Made by a program: the position numbers and the translations under genes. A model generated the notes under the pieces. The model made no database searches and was not told the origin of the DNA. It was given only the letters and a program-made list of their open reading frames with translations. DNA of 64,000 bases from Mycolicibacterium aichiense (GTDB lineage Bacteria > Actinomycetota > Actinomycetes > Mycobacteriales > Mycobacteriaceae): NCBI RefSeq assembly GCF_010726245.1, contig NZ_AP022561.1:3100001-3164000 (forward strand), given 5' to 3'. Shown piece after piece: positions 18,145 through 26,980 of the stretch (positions are counted from its first letter, which is position 1; every line of letters starts with the position of its first letter).

Positions 18145-20448
18145 ATGTCCATCATCGAAGCGGACTCAGCGACCCAGTCGCCCCACGAGCGTGCGGTCAG
18201 CGAAACCCAGCAATACATCGACGGTCCGCGATTCGAGGGGATCACCCGCCTCTACACCGCCGCCCAGGTTGTCGAGCAGCGCGGCACGATCCCGGTCGAC
18301 TACACCGTCGCCCGCGAGGCGTCGGCCGCCTTCTACAAGCGCCTGCGGGAACTCTTCGCGGCCAAGAAGAGCATCACCACCTTCGGGCCGTACTCGCCCG
18401 GCCAGGCGGTGACGATGAAGCGGATGGGCATCGAGGGCATCTACCTCGGCGGCTGGGCGACCTCGGCGAAGGGATCGACCACCGAGGACCCTGGCCCGGA
18501 CCTGGCGAGTTACCCGTTGAGTCAGGTGCCCGAGGAAGCCGCGGGCCTGGTGCGCGCGCTGCTGACGGCCGACCGCAACCAGCAGTACCTGCGCCTGCAG
18601 ATGACCCCGGAACAGCGCGCGGCCACACCGGCCGTCGACTACCGCCCGTTCATCATCGCCGACGCCGACACCGGCCACGGCGGAGACCCGCACGTGCGCA
18701 ACCTGATTCGCCGCTTTGTGGAGGCCGGCGTCGCGGGATACCACATCGAGGATCAGCGCCCAGGCACCAAGAAGTGCGGCCACCAGGGCGGCAAGGTGCT
18801 GGTGCCGTCCGACGAACAGCTCAAGCGGCTCAACACCGCCCGATTCCAGCTCGACATCATGGGTGTGCCGGGCATCATCGTCGCCCGCACCGACGCCGAG
18901 GCGGCCAACCTCATCGACAGTCGTGGAGATGAGCGCGACCAGCCGTTCCTGCTCGGCGCGACCAATCTCAAGGTGCCGCCGTACAAGTCGTGCTTCCTGG
19001 CGATGGTCCGCCGGTTCTACGAGTCGGGGGTCACCGAGCTCAACGGTCATCTGCTCTACGCACTGCCCGAAGCCGAATACGCGGTGGCCGACGCGTGGCT
19101 GCAGCGCCAGGGCATTGCGGACCTCATCGCCGAACAGGCGAGCGCATGGCGCGAGGGTAGAGAGCATTCGCTGGACGCCCTGTTCGACAAGGTCGAGTCG
19201 AGATTCGTCGACGCCTGGCAGGACGACGCGTCGCTGGACACCTACGGCGACGCCGTCGCCGAGCTTCTGGCGTTCCGGGAGAGCGAAGGCGAGCCGCACG
19301 AGATGAGCGCCGCGGAATGGCGCGAGTTCGCCAAGACCGCATCACTGTATGCGGCGCGGGAGAAGGCGCGCGAGCTCGGCGTGGACGCCGCGTGGGATCC
19401 CGAGCGGGCCAAGACCCCCGAGGGTTACTACCAGGTGCGCGGCGGCATTCCCTACGCGATCGCGAAATCCCTTGCCGCAGCACCGTTTGCGGACCTGTTG
19501 TGGATGGAGACCAAGACGGCCGATCTGGCCGATGCCCGCGAGTTCGCCGAGGCCATCCATGCGGTGTATCCGGACAAGATGCTGGCCTACAACCTGTCCC
19601 CCTCGTTCAACTGGGACACCACCGGGATGACCGACGAAGAGATGCGGGCCTTCCCCGAAGAGCTCGGGAAGATGGGCTTCGTCTTCAACTTCATGACCTA
19701 CGGCGGCCACCAGATCGACGGTGTCGCCGCCGAGGAGTTCGCCACCGCACTGCGCCAGGACGGCATGCTGGCGCTGGCGCGCCTGCAGCGCAAGATGCGG
19801 CTGGTCGAATCGCCTTATCGCACGCCGCAGACGCTGGTCGGTGGTCCGCGCAGCGATGCCGCGCTGGCGGCGTCCTCGGGCCGCACCGCCACCACCAAGT
19901 CGATGGGCAAGGGCTCCACCCAGCACCAGCATCTGGTGCAGACCGAAGTGCCCAAGAAACTGCTCGAAGACTGGTTGGCGCTGTGGAGCGAGCACTATGA
20001 GCTCGGCGAGAAGCTGCGGGTGAGCTTGCGGCCGCGGCGAGCGGGCGGCGAGGTCCTGGAGCTCGGCATCTGGGGCGAGCGGGAAAAGGGCGGCGAGCAG
20101 GAGCTGCTGGCCAACGTGCTCGTCGACCCGATCAAGGACCGGCACGGCCGGAGCATCCTGACGGTGCGCGACCAGAACACCTTCGCCGAGAAGCTGCGCC
20201 AGAAGCGCTTGATGACGCTGATCCATTTGTGGATGGTGCACCGGTTCAAGGCGGACGCCGTCTACTACGTGACGCCGACCGAGGACAACATCTACCAGGC
20301 CGACAAGATGAAGGCGCACGGCATCTTCAGCGATGTCCACAAGGACGTCGGCGAGATCATCGTCGCCGACGTGAACCAGGAGCGCATCGCCGAGCTGCTG
20401 GACCCCGACCGGGTGGCGCTGAAACGGCTTATCGCCAAGGAGGATTGA
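18145..20448 (+). CDS. aceA: Isocitrate lyase, long ICL2-type isoform
   Basis: Cleaves isocitrate to glyoxylate and succinate in the glyoxylate shunt, needed for growth on fatty acids and acetate. The 767-residue length matches the mycobacterial ICL2 form (about 766) rather than the 428-residue ICL1. The catalytic motif KKCGHQ gives Cys211, and [11 protein letters not shown] supplies metal-binding acidic residues. The C-terminal 170 or so residues match the extra ICL2 domain, reported to mediate acetyl-CoA activation. The gene is intact, unlike the split aceAa/aceAb of M. tuberculosis H37Rv. ATG 18145 has AGGAG about 10 bases upstream. It suits a genome rich in lipid catabolism. Confidence 0.95.
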   Translation: MSIIEADSATQSPHERAVSETQQYIDGPRFEGITRLYTAAQVVEQRGTIPVDYTVAREASAAFYKRLRELFAAKKSITTFGPYSPGQAVTMKRMGIEGIYLGGWATSAKGSTTEDPGPDLASYPLSQVPEEAAGLVRALLTADRNQQYLRLQMTPEQRAATPAVDYRPFIIADADTGHGGDPHVRNLIRRFVEAGVAGYHIEDQRPGTKKCGHQGGKVLVPSDEQLKRLNTARFQLDIMGVPGIIVARTDAEAANLIDSRGDERDQPFLLGATNLKVPPYKSCFLAMVRRFYESGVTELNGHLLYALPEAEYAVADAWLQRQGIADLIAEQASAWREGREHSLDALFDKVESRFVDAWQDDASLDTYGDAVAELLAFRESEGEPHEMSAAEWREFAKTASLYAAREKARELGVDAAWDPERAKTPEGYYQVRGGIPYAIAKSLAAAPFADLLWMETKTADLADAREFAEAIHAVYPDKMLAYNLSPSFNWDTTGMTDEEMRAFPEELGKMGFVFNFMTYGGHQIDGVAAEEFATALRQDGMLALARLQRKMRLVESPYRTPQTLVGGPRSDAALAASSGRTATTKSMGKGSTQHQHLVQTEVPKKLLEDWLALWSEHYELGEKLRVSLRPRRAGGEVLELGIWGEREKGGEQELLANVLVDPIKDRHGRSILTVRDQNTFAEKLRQKRLMTLIHLWMVHRFKADAVYYVTPTEDNIYQADKMKAHGIFSDVHKDVGEIIVADVNQERIAELLDPDRVALKRLIAKED

Positions 20449-20454
20449 CCTCGC

Positions 20455-20527
20455 TCGAGATCGACGCTGGCGCGGGAAAGTACGAGTGACGCCCACGCTG
20501 GCGTCGATCTCGGCGCGAAACTAGGCG
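20455..20527. repeat. 73-bp hairpin repeat, copy 1
   Basis: Seven bases downstream of the aceA stop. It contains inverted arms CGAGATCGACGC (20456-20467) and GCGTCGATCTCG (20501-20512), extended inward by five pairs including two G-U, giving a stem of about 17 bp. A copy differing at one base (72 of 73 identical) starts exactly 150 bases later at 20605. It could act as a bidirectional terminator between convergent genes; there is no U-tract. Confidence 0.8.
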
Positions 20528-20604
20528 AACCAGCGCGAGATTGAACTCACGCCGCGCTCTACTCGCACATACCCTGCGTGGCTTCAATGTCACGGAAGAC
20601 TGCG

Positions 20605-20677
20605 TCGAGATCGACGCTGGCGCGGGAAAGTACGAGTGACGCCCACGCTGGCGTCGATCTCGGCGTGAAACTAGGCG
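20605..20677. repeat. 73-bp hairpin repeat, copy 2 (overlaps TetR stop)
   Basis: Second copy of the unit at 20455-20527, with the single change cggcgCgaaa to cggcgTgaaa. Its last seven bases supply the final codon and stop of the convergent TetR gene (20671-20677). The 77 bases between the copies contain a weaker relative (cgcgagattgaactcacgc). Confidence 0.8.
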
Positions 20678-21291
20678 GACCCGAGGTAGGCGACGATCGC
20701 GTTGGTGAGCCCGCGGCGGGCCGCATCGAGATCGCCATAGCTGCCGAGTTGCTTCTCGGAGGCGATCCCGCGCATCGCGCCGGGAATCAGCCAGGCCATC
20801 TCCCGGATGCGCTGCGGATCGACGTGCAGGTCCGCGAACGCCTTCTGGCAGGTCTCCTGCCAGCCCTGGCCCCAGGAGAACAGCTCGGCGGCGGTCTGCG
20901 GATACTGCTGCTCGAGGTCGGCATGCTCCCGCGGCAGCGCGGCCCGCAGGTTCTCGATCGCGCGCGAGTCGCGGTTCGTCAACCCGTCGTAGAGCGTGTC
21001 GATGATGCCGGCCACTCGGTCACGCAAGCTCGCCGACGTATCCGGCGGGCTGAAGATGTTGGCGCGCCGCTCGGCGGTGTAGCGCAGTACCGCCGCCCAA
21101 AAGCCGTCGGTATCACCGAATTGGTATTGCACGGTGCCCCAGGTCGCGCCGGCATCCTTCGCGATCCGGTTGGCCGACACCGCGCCGGGCTGACCGGACG
21201 CCAGCGCAGTCAACGCGGCTTCGAGCAGGCTCTCGCGGGTGGCCGAACCCCGGCGGTTCGGCCGTCGTCGCGCGCTGTCCGCTTCGGCCAC
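20671..21291 (-). CDS. TetR-family transcriptional regulator
   Basis: A 206-residue TetR-type repressor. The N-terminal helix-turn-helix runs from TRESLLEAALTALASGQ through AGATWGTVQYQFGDTDGFW. The C-terminal ligand domain carries no recognisable specificity. GTG 21291 is separated from the divergent KshA-like oxygenase gene by 59 bases, so it most likely controls that oxygenase and itself. Its 3' end lies in a copy of the 73-bp repeat. Confidence 0.87.
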   Translation of the reverse strand: MAEADSARRRPNRRGSATRESLLEAALTALASGQPGAVSANRIAKDAGATWGTVQYQFGDTDGFWAAVLRYTAERRANIFSPPDTSASLRDRVAGIIDTLYDGLTNRDSRAIENLRAALPREHADLEQQYPQTAAELFSWGQGWQETCQKAFADLHVDPQRIREMAWLIPGAMRGIASEKQLGSYGDLDAARRGLTNAIVAYLGSA

Positions 21292-21314
21292 ATCGACAGC
21301 CTAACCCAGATTCA

Positions 21315-21343
21315 TTGACACTTCTATGATCTGTTTCTAGACT
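21315..21343 (+). promoter_or_regulatory. Strong consensus promoter of the KshA-like gene
   Basis: A perfect -35 TTGACA (21315-21320), 17-base spacer, and -10 TAGACT (21338-21343). The predicted start falls at about 21350-21351, which is the GTG of the oxygenase gene, so the mRNA is probably leaderless. A divergent TetR gene starts at 21291, so this interval should also contain its operator; no clear palindrome was seen. Confidence 0.7.
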
Positions 21344-21350
21344 CGCCAGC

Positions 21351-22361
21351 GTGGCGAAACCGTCCCTGTCGATGAAGCCCACCGGCTGGTTCCAGGTGGC
21401 GTGGTCCGACGAGATCGCGGTCGGCGACGTCCACCGCATGAAGTACTTCGACACCGACATGGTCGCCTGGCGCGCGCAGTCGGGAGCGTTGACCGTGATG
21501 GATGCCTACTGCGAACACCTCGGCGCTCACCTCGGGTATGGCGGCCAGGTGGTCGGCGAGGTCATCCAGTGCCCGTTTCACGGCTGGCAGTGGAACCACG
21601 AGGGACGCAACGTCTGCATTCCCTACCAGGACAGGCCGAATCGCGGCCGCCGGATACCCACCTATCCGGTCGTGGAGCGAAATTCCTCGGTGTACATCTG
21701 GCATGACATGGAAGGTCGCGACCCGTACTTCGACGCGCCGGACATCTTCGCCGACTTCGGTGACGACAAGACCGCTGCCGACTATTACCCGCAGGCCCGG
21801 CTATACCGGCCGCAGCTTGAACTTCATCCGCAGTATGTGCTCGAAAACGGCGTGGATTTCGCACATTTCAAGTTCGTGCACCAGACGCCCATCGTGCCGC
21901 TGTTCACCCGTCACGATTTCGACGAGCCGGTGTCCTACGTGGATTTCACGATCACGTTCGAGGGCGACGAAGGCCAGATCATCGACGACATCAACAGCGG
22001 CGTCGAGGCCATCAACGGCGGACTCGGTGTCGCGGTCACCAAGAGCTGGGGCATGGTGGACAACCGCACGATCTCCGCGGTCACCCCGGTCGACGAGTTC
22101 ACCTCCGACGTCCGGTTCATGGTCTACATCGGCCGCAAACCCGGCGATGACAGCCCCAGAGCCGAAGCCAAGGCGCAAGCCTTCGCCCAGGACGTGATCG
22201 ACCAGTTCGCCGCCGACATCCAGATTTGGCAGCACCAGCGCTACACCCACCGGCCCGCGCTCGCGACCACTGAATTCGACGGCTTCACCGCAATTCGCAA
22301 GTGGGCCAACCAGTTCTATGTATCCGACCATCAAGGAGAACCCGCGAATGTCAGCCAATAG
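21351..22361 (+). CDS. Rieske oxygenase, KshA-like (3-ketosteroid 9alpha-hydroxylase type)
   Basis: Single-subunit Rieske oxygenase of 336 residues. The 2Fe-2S ligands are Cys54 and His56 (YCEH) and Cys74 and His77 (CPFH). The mononuclear iron site is Asp169, His172 and His177 in ENGVDFAHFKFVH. Length and layout match KshA and related oxygenases that hydroxylate steroid-like substrates with electrons from KshB. It may be one of the multiple KshA paralogues of environmental mycobacteria, but could act on another alicyclic compound. The reductase is not nearby. It overlaps the downstream reductase-like gene by 14 bases. Confidence 0.85.
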   Translation: MAKPSLSMKPTGWFQVAWSDEIAVGDVHRMKYFDTDMVAWRAQSGALTVMDAYCEHLGAHLGYGGQVVGEVIQCPFHGWQWNHEGRNVCIPYQDRPNRGRRIPTYPVVERNSSVYIWHDMEGRDPYFDAPDIFADFGDDKTAADYYPQARLYRPQLELHPQYVLENGVDFAHFKFVHQTPIVPLFTRHDFDEPVSYVDFTITFEGDEGQIIDDINSGVEAINGGLGVAVTKSWGMVDNRTISAVTPVDEFTSDVRFMVYIGRKPGDDSPRAEAKAQAFAQDVIDQFAADIQIWQHQRYTHRPALATTEFDGFTAIRKWANQFYVSDHQGEPANVSQ

Positions 22362-23433
22362 CCCAATTCGGGTGTTCCAGGTGGCGACCGGAAACGTCGG
22401 CACCGAGATGATCAAGCGCATCGGTGAGCATCGCGGCCTGGAGCTGATCGGCCTGCATTGCTACTCCCCGGAGAAGATCGGCCGCGACGCCGGCGAGATC
22501 GCCGGAATCGCGCCGATCGGCGTCACCGCAACCGGATCCGTCGACGAGATCATCGCCGCCAAGCCCGATGTGCTGACCTTCCACGGGGTGTTCCCCGATG
22601 AGGACCTCTATGTGACGGTGCTCGAGGCGGGCATCAACATCGTCACCACCGCGGACTGGATCACCGGCTGGCATCGCGACACCAACCATCCGCACCATTC
22701 CGGCAAGAAGGTGTCCCAGCTTCTCCAGGAGGCGTGCGAGAAGGGCGGCTCCACCTTCTACGGCACCGGCATGAACCCCGGAGTCAACCAGATCCTCGGC
22801 GTCGTCTGCTCGTCCGACGTCGCCGAGATCGAGAACGTCACCACCATCGAGTCCGTGGACGTGTCGTGCCATCATTCGGCAGACACCTGGAAAGAGGTCG
22901 GCTACGGCCTGCCCGTCGACGACCCCGCGCTGCCGGGGATGCTCGAGAAATACACCCGGGTCTTCGCCGACAGCGTGCTGATGATGGCCGACTGCTTCGA
23001 CCTCGAACTCGACGAGGTGAAGTTCACCTACGAACTGGGCGCCTGCACCAAGGACGTCGACCTCGGTTGGTACCAGTTGCCCAAGGGCTCACTCGGGGGC
23101 AACTACCTCAAATACCAGGGCATGGTCGACGGTGTGCCGCGAGTCGAGACGCATCTCGAGTGGCAGATGACGCCACATACCGATCCGAGCTGGGACATCA
23201 AGGGTTGCTACATCACCCAGATCGCCGGCGACCCGTACGTCTACAACAAGCACATGATCTTTCCGAAGCCGGGCGTCGACCTCTCCGACGTGGAGTCGTT
23301 CGCGTCCATCGGTATGACCGTCACGGGGTTGCCGGCGCTCAACGCCATCCCCGCGGTGGTGGCCGCCGCACCGGGCTTGATCACGAGCGCCGACCTGCCG
23401 CTGCGCGGATTCGCGGGCCGGTTCAAGAAGTAA
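22348..23433 (+). CDS. DapB-like NAD(P)-binding protein, function unknown
   Basis: A 361-residue protein with an N-terminal Rossmann domain (IRVFQVATGNVGTEMIKRI). It resembles the dihydrodipicolinate-reductase N-terminal family and 2,4-diaminopentanoate dehydrogenase. Mycobacteria carry several paralogues, often beside oxygenase or lipid genes, without assigned function. ATG 22348 lies inside the end of the Rieske gene with AAGGAGAA about 8 bases upstream. Coupling to a KshA-like oxygenase suggests a reductive or oxidative step on the hydroxylated product; this is inference. Confidence 0.75.
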   Translation: MSANSPIRVFQVATGNVGTEMIKRIGEHRGLELIGLHCYSPEKIGRDAGEIAGIAPIGVTATGSVDEIIAAKPDVLTFHGVFPDEDLYVTVLEAGINIVTTADWITGWHRDTNHPHHSGKKVSQLLQEACEKGGSTFYGTGMNPGVNQILGVVCSSDVAEIENVTTIESVDVSCHHSADTWKEVGYGLPVDDPALPGMLEKYTRVFADSVLMMADCFDLELDEVKFTYELGACTKDVDLGWYQLPKGSLGGNYLKYQGMVDGVPRVETHLEWQMTPHTDPSWDIKGCYITQIAGDPYVYNKHMIFPKPGVDLSDVESFASIGMTVTGLPALNAIPAVVAAAPGLITSADLPLRGFAGRFKK

Positions 23434-23610
23434 TCGCCGCAATCTGAGGCTGATCGAGCGAACGGTAACGACGACAGTATCGGTCCGGATTCGGTTCGGT
23501 GAACAGAAGATGAACACCCAGCTCAGAGCCCACCCGGGCGCCGATTCGCACGCTTCCGCGCGCGCCGCGACCGCGGTTCGATAGCAACGTTTCAGGGTCT
23601 CCCAGCTGCC

Positions 23611-23626
23611 CTGGACACCAGTCCAG
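23611..23626. promoter_or_regulatory. Palindrome CTGGAC-ACCA-GTCCAG
   Basis: Perfect 6-bp arms with a 4-base spacer, followed 33 bases later by a further GTCCAG half-site (23659-23664). It lies 50-70 bases before the start of the metallopeptidase-like gene. It may be an operator or a small hairpin; the regulator is unknown. The rest of 23434-23678 shows no gene. Confidence 0.35.
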
Positions 23627-23678
23627 AAGATAGCGAACGGTGTATGTGCGCCGGAACTGTCCAGGTAAAGTGCCGTCC

Positions 23679-24347
23679 GTGGGAAAACACCGGTTAGCCA
23701 GGCCCCGGCGCCGATGGTCGGTCGCGGTGGTCGCGCTGGCCACTCTCCCGTTGGCCGCCGTGCTGTCCGGCAGCACCGGCTCCGGCCCCGCCAGGATGAC
23801 ATCGGGCACGGTCGAATGCTGTGCCGAACTGGTCGCCGCAGCGCCCCTGGATGTGGGCGCCGCACCTATCGGGGCGCACTACGTCGTCATGACGCAGGCC
23901 GAGTTGGTGGCCAGCAGAAGTGCGGTCAACCGCACCCCCCTGCACGCGCTACCCGCGGGCGTCGGTGTCGAGCAGGGGCTGCAACTCAAGACGGTCCTGG
24001 CCGAACGCCTCATCAGCGCCTACTTCCCGGAGATCCACAACATCGGTGGAGTGCGGGCCGACTCGTTGAAGTGGCATCCGATGGGATTGGCCATCGACGT
24101 GATGATCCCGAACTGGCAGACGCCCGAAGGCAAGGAACTGGGCGACCGGATCGCGGCATTCGCCCTCGCCAATGCCGACCGGCTGTCGCTGAATCACGTG
24201 ATCTGGCGCCGCATCATGTACGACCACGGCGGCAAACCGTCCCTCATGCCCAACCTCGGCGGCAACGACGCCAACCACTACACTCACGTTCACATCGCCA
24301 CGAACGGTGGCGGCTATCCCACCGGTGGCGAGAGTTATTTTGGCTAG
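23679..24347 (+). CDS. Secreted LAS/M15-like metallopeptidase-domain protein
   Basis: A 222-residue exported protein. After an N-terminal hydrophobic signal or anchor (WSVAVVALATLPLAAVLSG) comes a C-terminal domain with the zinc pattern of the LAS peptidases: HPMGLAID (His133, Asp140) and HYTHVHI (His203, His205). Such domains cleave peptidoglycan peptides, though many actinobacterial members are uncharacterised. GTG 23679 was preferred; GTG 23670 is in frame and equally plausible. Its stop overlaps the start of the next secreted protein, so the two are probably made together. Confidence 0.72.
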   Translation: MGKHRLARPRRRWSVAVVALATLPLAAVLSGSTGSGPARMTSGTVECCAELVAAAPLDVGAAPIGAHYVVMTQAELVASRSAVNRTPLHALPAGVGVEQGLQLKTVLAERLISAYFPEIHNIGGVRADSLKWHPMGLAIDVMIPNWQTPEGKELGDRIAAFALANADRLSLNHVIWRRIMYDHGGKPSLMPNLGGNDANHYTHVHIATNGGGYPTGGESYFG

Positions 24348-24825
24348 CTTCAAGGTTTTTGGTGTCGCGTCGAGCGCCGCTGTGCTGCTGATGGCCGCAC
24401 CCGCCGCGCACGCCGACGAGGCATTCTGGGGTGGTTGGTACAAGATCACCTTCCACACCGATCAGAAGTCGGGCACGTCCATCGCGGCGACACAGCAGGA
24501 AACGCCGTACACCGCCTCGTTCAAGATCACCACGGACTGTTCGGCCGACATCTGCACCGCCTCGGTGCTCGACGGCCCGACACCCAAGGACAACGCCGCG
24601 CAATCGACCAGCTTCGTGTGGACGGGCTCGCAATGGTCGCGGTCGAACAGCTGGCGATGGGACTGCACGCTGCCGGACGGCACGATCACCTACGACCCGG
24701 CGCATTCGGTGACGACCTACACGCCGCAATCGGATGGATCGCTGGCGGGCACGTTCCAGACCACGATTGAAAGCGGTGCGTGCCAGGGCACCGTCACCAT
24801 CCCGGTGACCGCCGCGCCGGCCTGA
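24340..24825 (+). CDS. Small secreted protein, function unknown
   Basis: A 161-residue protein with a clear signal peptide (FKVFGVASSAAVLLMAAPAAHA, cut before DEAFWGG). The mature part is rich in Thr, Trp and Ser, with four cysteines (DCSADIC, WDC, SGAC) that could form two disulfides, and probably a beta fold. Similar small secreted proteins are widespread in mycobacteria, but I do not recognise a function. The start is TTG 24340 overlapping the upstream gene; GTG 24325 is an alternative. Confidence 0.65.
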   Translation: MASFKVFGVASSAAVLLMAAPAAHADEAFWGGWYKITFHTDQKSGTSIAATQQETPYTASFKITTDCSADICTASVLDGPTPKDNAAQSTSFVWTGSQWSRSNSWRWDCTLPDGTITYDPAHSVTTYTPQSDGSLAGTFQTTIESGACQGTVTIPVTAAPA

Positions 24826-24852
24826 CATACGTCGTCGCTTAGGGTGCCAAGC

Positions 24853-26268
24853 GTGAATCGTCTCGACCGCTTCTTCGAGATCACGGCCCGCGGGTCGACG
24901 ATTGGCGCCGAGGTTCGCGGCGGACTGGTCACGTTCATCGCGATGGCCTACATCGTCGTGCTGAACCCGATCATCCTGTCCGGGGCCGCCGACGTGACCG
25001 GTCACAAACTGGGCTTCGCCCAGGTGTCGGCCACCACGTCACTGGCCGCCGGGGTGATGACCATTGTGTTCGGCGTCTTCGCCCGGCTTCCGTTCGCGTT
25101 CGCCGCCGGCCTGGGCATCAACTCGTTCCTGGCCACGACCGTGGTCGGCACGGTCAGCTGGCCTGAGGCAATGGGCCTGGTGGTCATCAACGGCCTGATC
25201 ATCGTGGCGCTGGCGGTGACCGGCTTGCGTCGGCTCGTCTTCGACGCAGTGCCCATGCAACTCAAGTTGGCGATCACCGCCGGCATCGGGTTGTTCATCA
25301 TGTTCATCGGCCTGGTTGATGCCGGCTTCATCTCCTCGACCGGATTGCCCTCTCCCCCAGTGGGATTGGGCGCCGGCGGCCACGGGTCCATCACCACGGT
25401 GCCCACATTGGTGTTCGTGTTCACCCTGCTGCTCACCGGCGTCCTGGTGGTGCGCAAGGTGCGGGGCGGCATCTTGCTGGGGTTGGTGGCCGGCACCGTC
25501 GTCGCGGTCATCATCGAGGCGATCTGGCACCTGGGCCCCGCGACCAAGAATCACGGTGGCTGGACCCTGTCGGTCCCCAGCCTGTCGGGATCGCCGTTCG
25601 CGCTCCCCGATCTCTCTCTGGTGGGCGCCTTCAGTTTCGACAGCTTCGGGCGGATCGGCATTCTGGCCGCAACGATGCTCGTCTTCACCCTGGTGTTCGC
25701 CAACTTCTTCGACGCGATGGGCACTTTCACTGGACTGTCCAGGGAAGCCGGGCTGGCCGACGAACGCGGCAACTTCCCGCGACTGCGTTCGGCGCTTGTG
25801 ATCGAAGGCGCCGGTGCTGTCGTCGGCGGCGCGACGTCGGCATCGTCGAACACCGTCTTCATCGAGTCCGGGGCAGGCATCGAGGAGGGCGCCAAAACCG
25901 GGCTGGCCAACCTCGTCACCGGTGCGCTGTTCCTGGCCGCGATGTTCGTCGGACCGCTGGCGCAGATCGTTCCGACCGAAGTCGCCGCGGCCGCGCTGGT
26001 GATCGTCGGGACGATGATGTTCTCCCAGCTCCGCCATGTCGACGTCTCGGAATTCTCGGTCGCCCTGCCCGTCGTCCTCACGGTCGCGGTCATGCCGTTC
26101 AGCTATTCCATCGCCAACGGCATCGGCGTCGGGTTCGTCACGTGGGTGGTGGTGCGCTCCGCCGCCGGCAAGGCGCGCGAGATCAGCCCGCTGCTGTGGA
26201 TCGTCGCGGCCGGATTCGTGCTGTACTTCGCCCGCAGCGGGATCGAGTCACTGCTCGGCGTGTCCTAG
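24853..26268 (+). CDS. AzgA-type guanine/hypoxanthine permease (NCS2)
   Basis: Membrane transporter of 471 residues with 12-14 helices. Family hallmarks: RGGLVTFIAMAYIVVLNP near the N-terminus, AGLGINSFLATTVVG, NFFDAMGTFTGLSREAGL, and GGATSASSNTVFIESGAGIEEGAKTGLA. It is expected to import adenine, guanine or hypoxanthine with protons. GTG 24853 has AGGG nine bases upstream. It converges with the phosphonate regulator gene (16-base gap), and nothing suggests a shared role. Confidence 0.9.
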   Translation: MNRLDRFFEITARGSTIGAEVRGGLVTFIAMAYIVVLNPIILSGAADVTGHKLGFAQVSATTSLAAGVMTIVFGVFARLPFAFAAGLGINSFLATTVVGTVSWPEAMGLVVINGLIIVALAVTGLRRLVFDAVPMQLKLAITAGIGLFIMFIGLVDAGFISSTGLPSPPVGLGAGGHGSITTVPTLVFVFTLLLTGVLVVRKVRGGILLGLVAGTVVAVIIEAIWHLGPATKNHGGWTLSVPSLSGSPFALPDLSLVGAFSFDSFGRIGILAATMLVFTLVFANFFDAMGTFTGLSREAGLADERGNFPRLRSALVIEGAGAVVGGATSASSNTVFIESGAGIEEGAKTGLANLVTGALFLAAMFVGPLAQIVPTEVAAAALVIVGTMMFSQLRHVDVSEFSVALPVVLTVAVMPFSYSIANGIGVGFVTWVVVRSAAGKAREISPLLWIVAAGFVLYFARSGIESLLGVS

Positions 26269-26284
26269 GCCGGGACGGGCTGAC

Positions 26285-26980
26285 TCACGCATCGTCGACG
26301 AGCATCGTCTGGAAGGCGACACGGTCGCCGCGGTACAGCGCGCGGACCACCTCGATGGGCCTTCGGTGGACGTCCAGTGAGCGACGGTGCAGATGCAGCA
26401 TCGGCATGGCGGTGGTCGTCATCAGCAGACCCGCCTCCCGCGGAGTGGGCAGGATGGTCTCGATGCGCTCCACGGCCGAGGCGAACCGGACCCCCGTCGC
26501 ACGGATCGCCGCGTACAACGACGTCTCCGGATCGAAGGTTTGATAGAAGGTGCGGAACCGGGACAGGGGCAGGTAGGTGCTCTCCAGTCCGATTCGCTCG
26601 TTGTCGGCCAACAACACACGCTCGAGGTGCATCACCGGCTCCCCGAGTTCGACATCGAGTCCGGCCGACAGCTCGGCGGTGGCCTCGACGTCCTCCCACG
26701 TGACCAGGATGCGGCCTGGCTTGCGGCCCATCCGGTCGGCGCCCTCGGTGTACGACTGAAGTGAAAGTGGTTGTGTGAGTTTCGGCTTCGCGACCACGGT
26801 ACCGCGGCCCCGGCGCTGGATACGGCCCTCCAGCAGCAACTCGTGCAGCGCTTGCCGAACCGTGTCACGCGCGACACCAAATCGCATCGCCAGGTCCCGC
26901 TCGGCGGGCACGGCATCGCCCTCCTGCAGGCCCGCCAAGAGTTCGGTGAGGCCGCTGCGGACCATATGCACCTTGCTCAT
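26285..26980 (-). CDS. PhnF-like GntR-family regulator (HutC/UTRA)
   Basis: A 231-residue repressor. The N-terminal winged helix includes GDAVPAERDLAMRFGVARDTVRQALHELLLEG; the C-terminal UTRA domain includes GEPVMHLERVLLADNERIGLESTYLPL. Its gene overlaps the HD-protein gene (ATGA), and the shared divergent promoter contains TGGTATAGACCA, the sequence recognised by PhnF of M. smegmatis. It therefore very likely controls this phosphonate locus, probably by derepression in the presence of a phosphonate or a pathway intermediate. The effector is unknown. Confidence 0.85.
   Translation of the reverse strand: MSKVHMVRSGLTELLAGLQEGDAVPAERDLAMRFGVARDTVRQALHELLLEGRIQRRGRGTVVAKPKLTQPLSLQSYTEGADRMGRKPGRILVTWEDVEATAELSAGLDVELGEPVMHLERVLLADNERIGLESTYLPLSRFRTFYQTFDPETSLYAAIRATGVRFASAVERIETILPTPREAGLLMTTTAMPMLHLHRRSLDVHRRPIEVVRALYRGDRVAFQTMLVDDA

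Noticed and set aside
20455..20677. CRISPR array
   Set aside because: Only two repeat units of 73 bp with a 77-base gap, no series of spacers and no cas genes.
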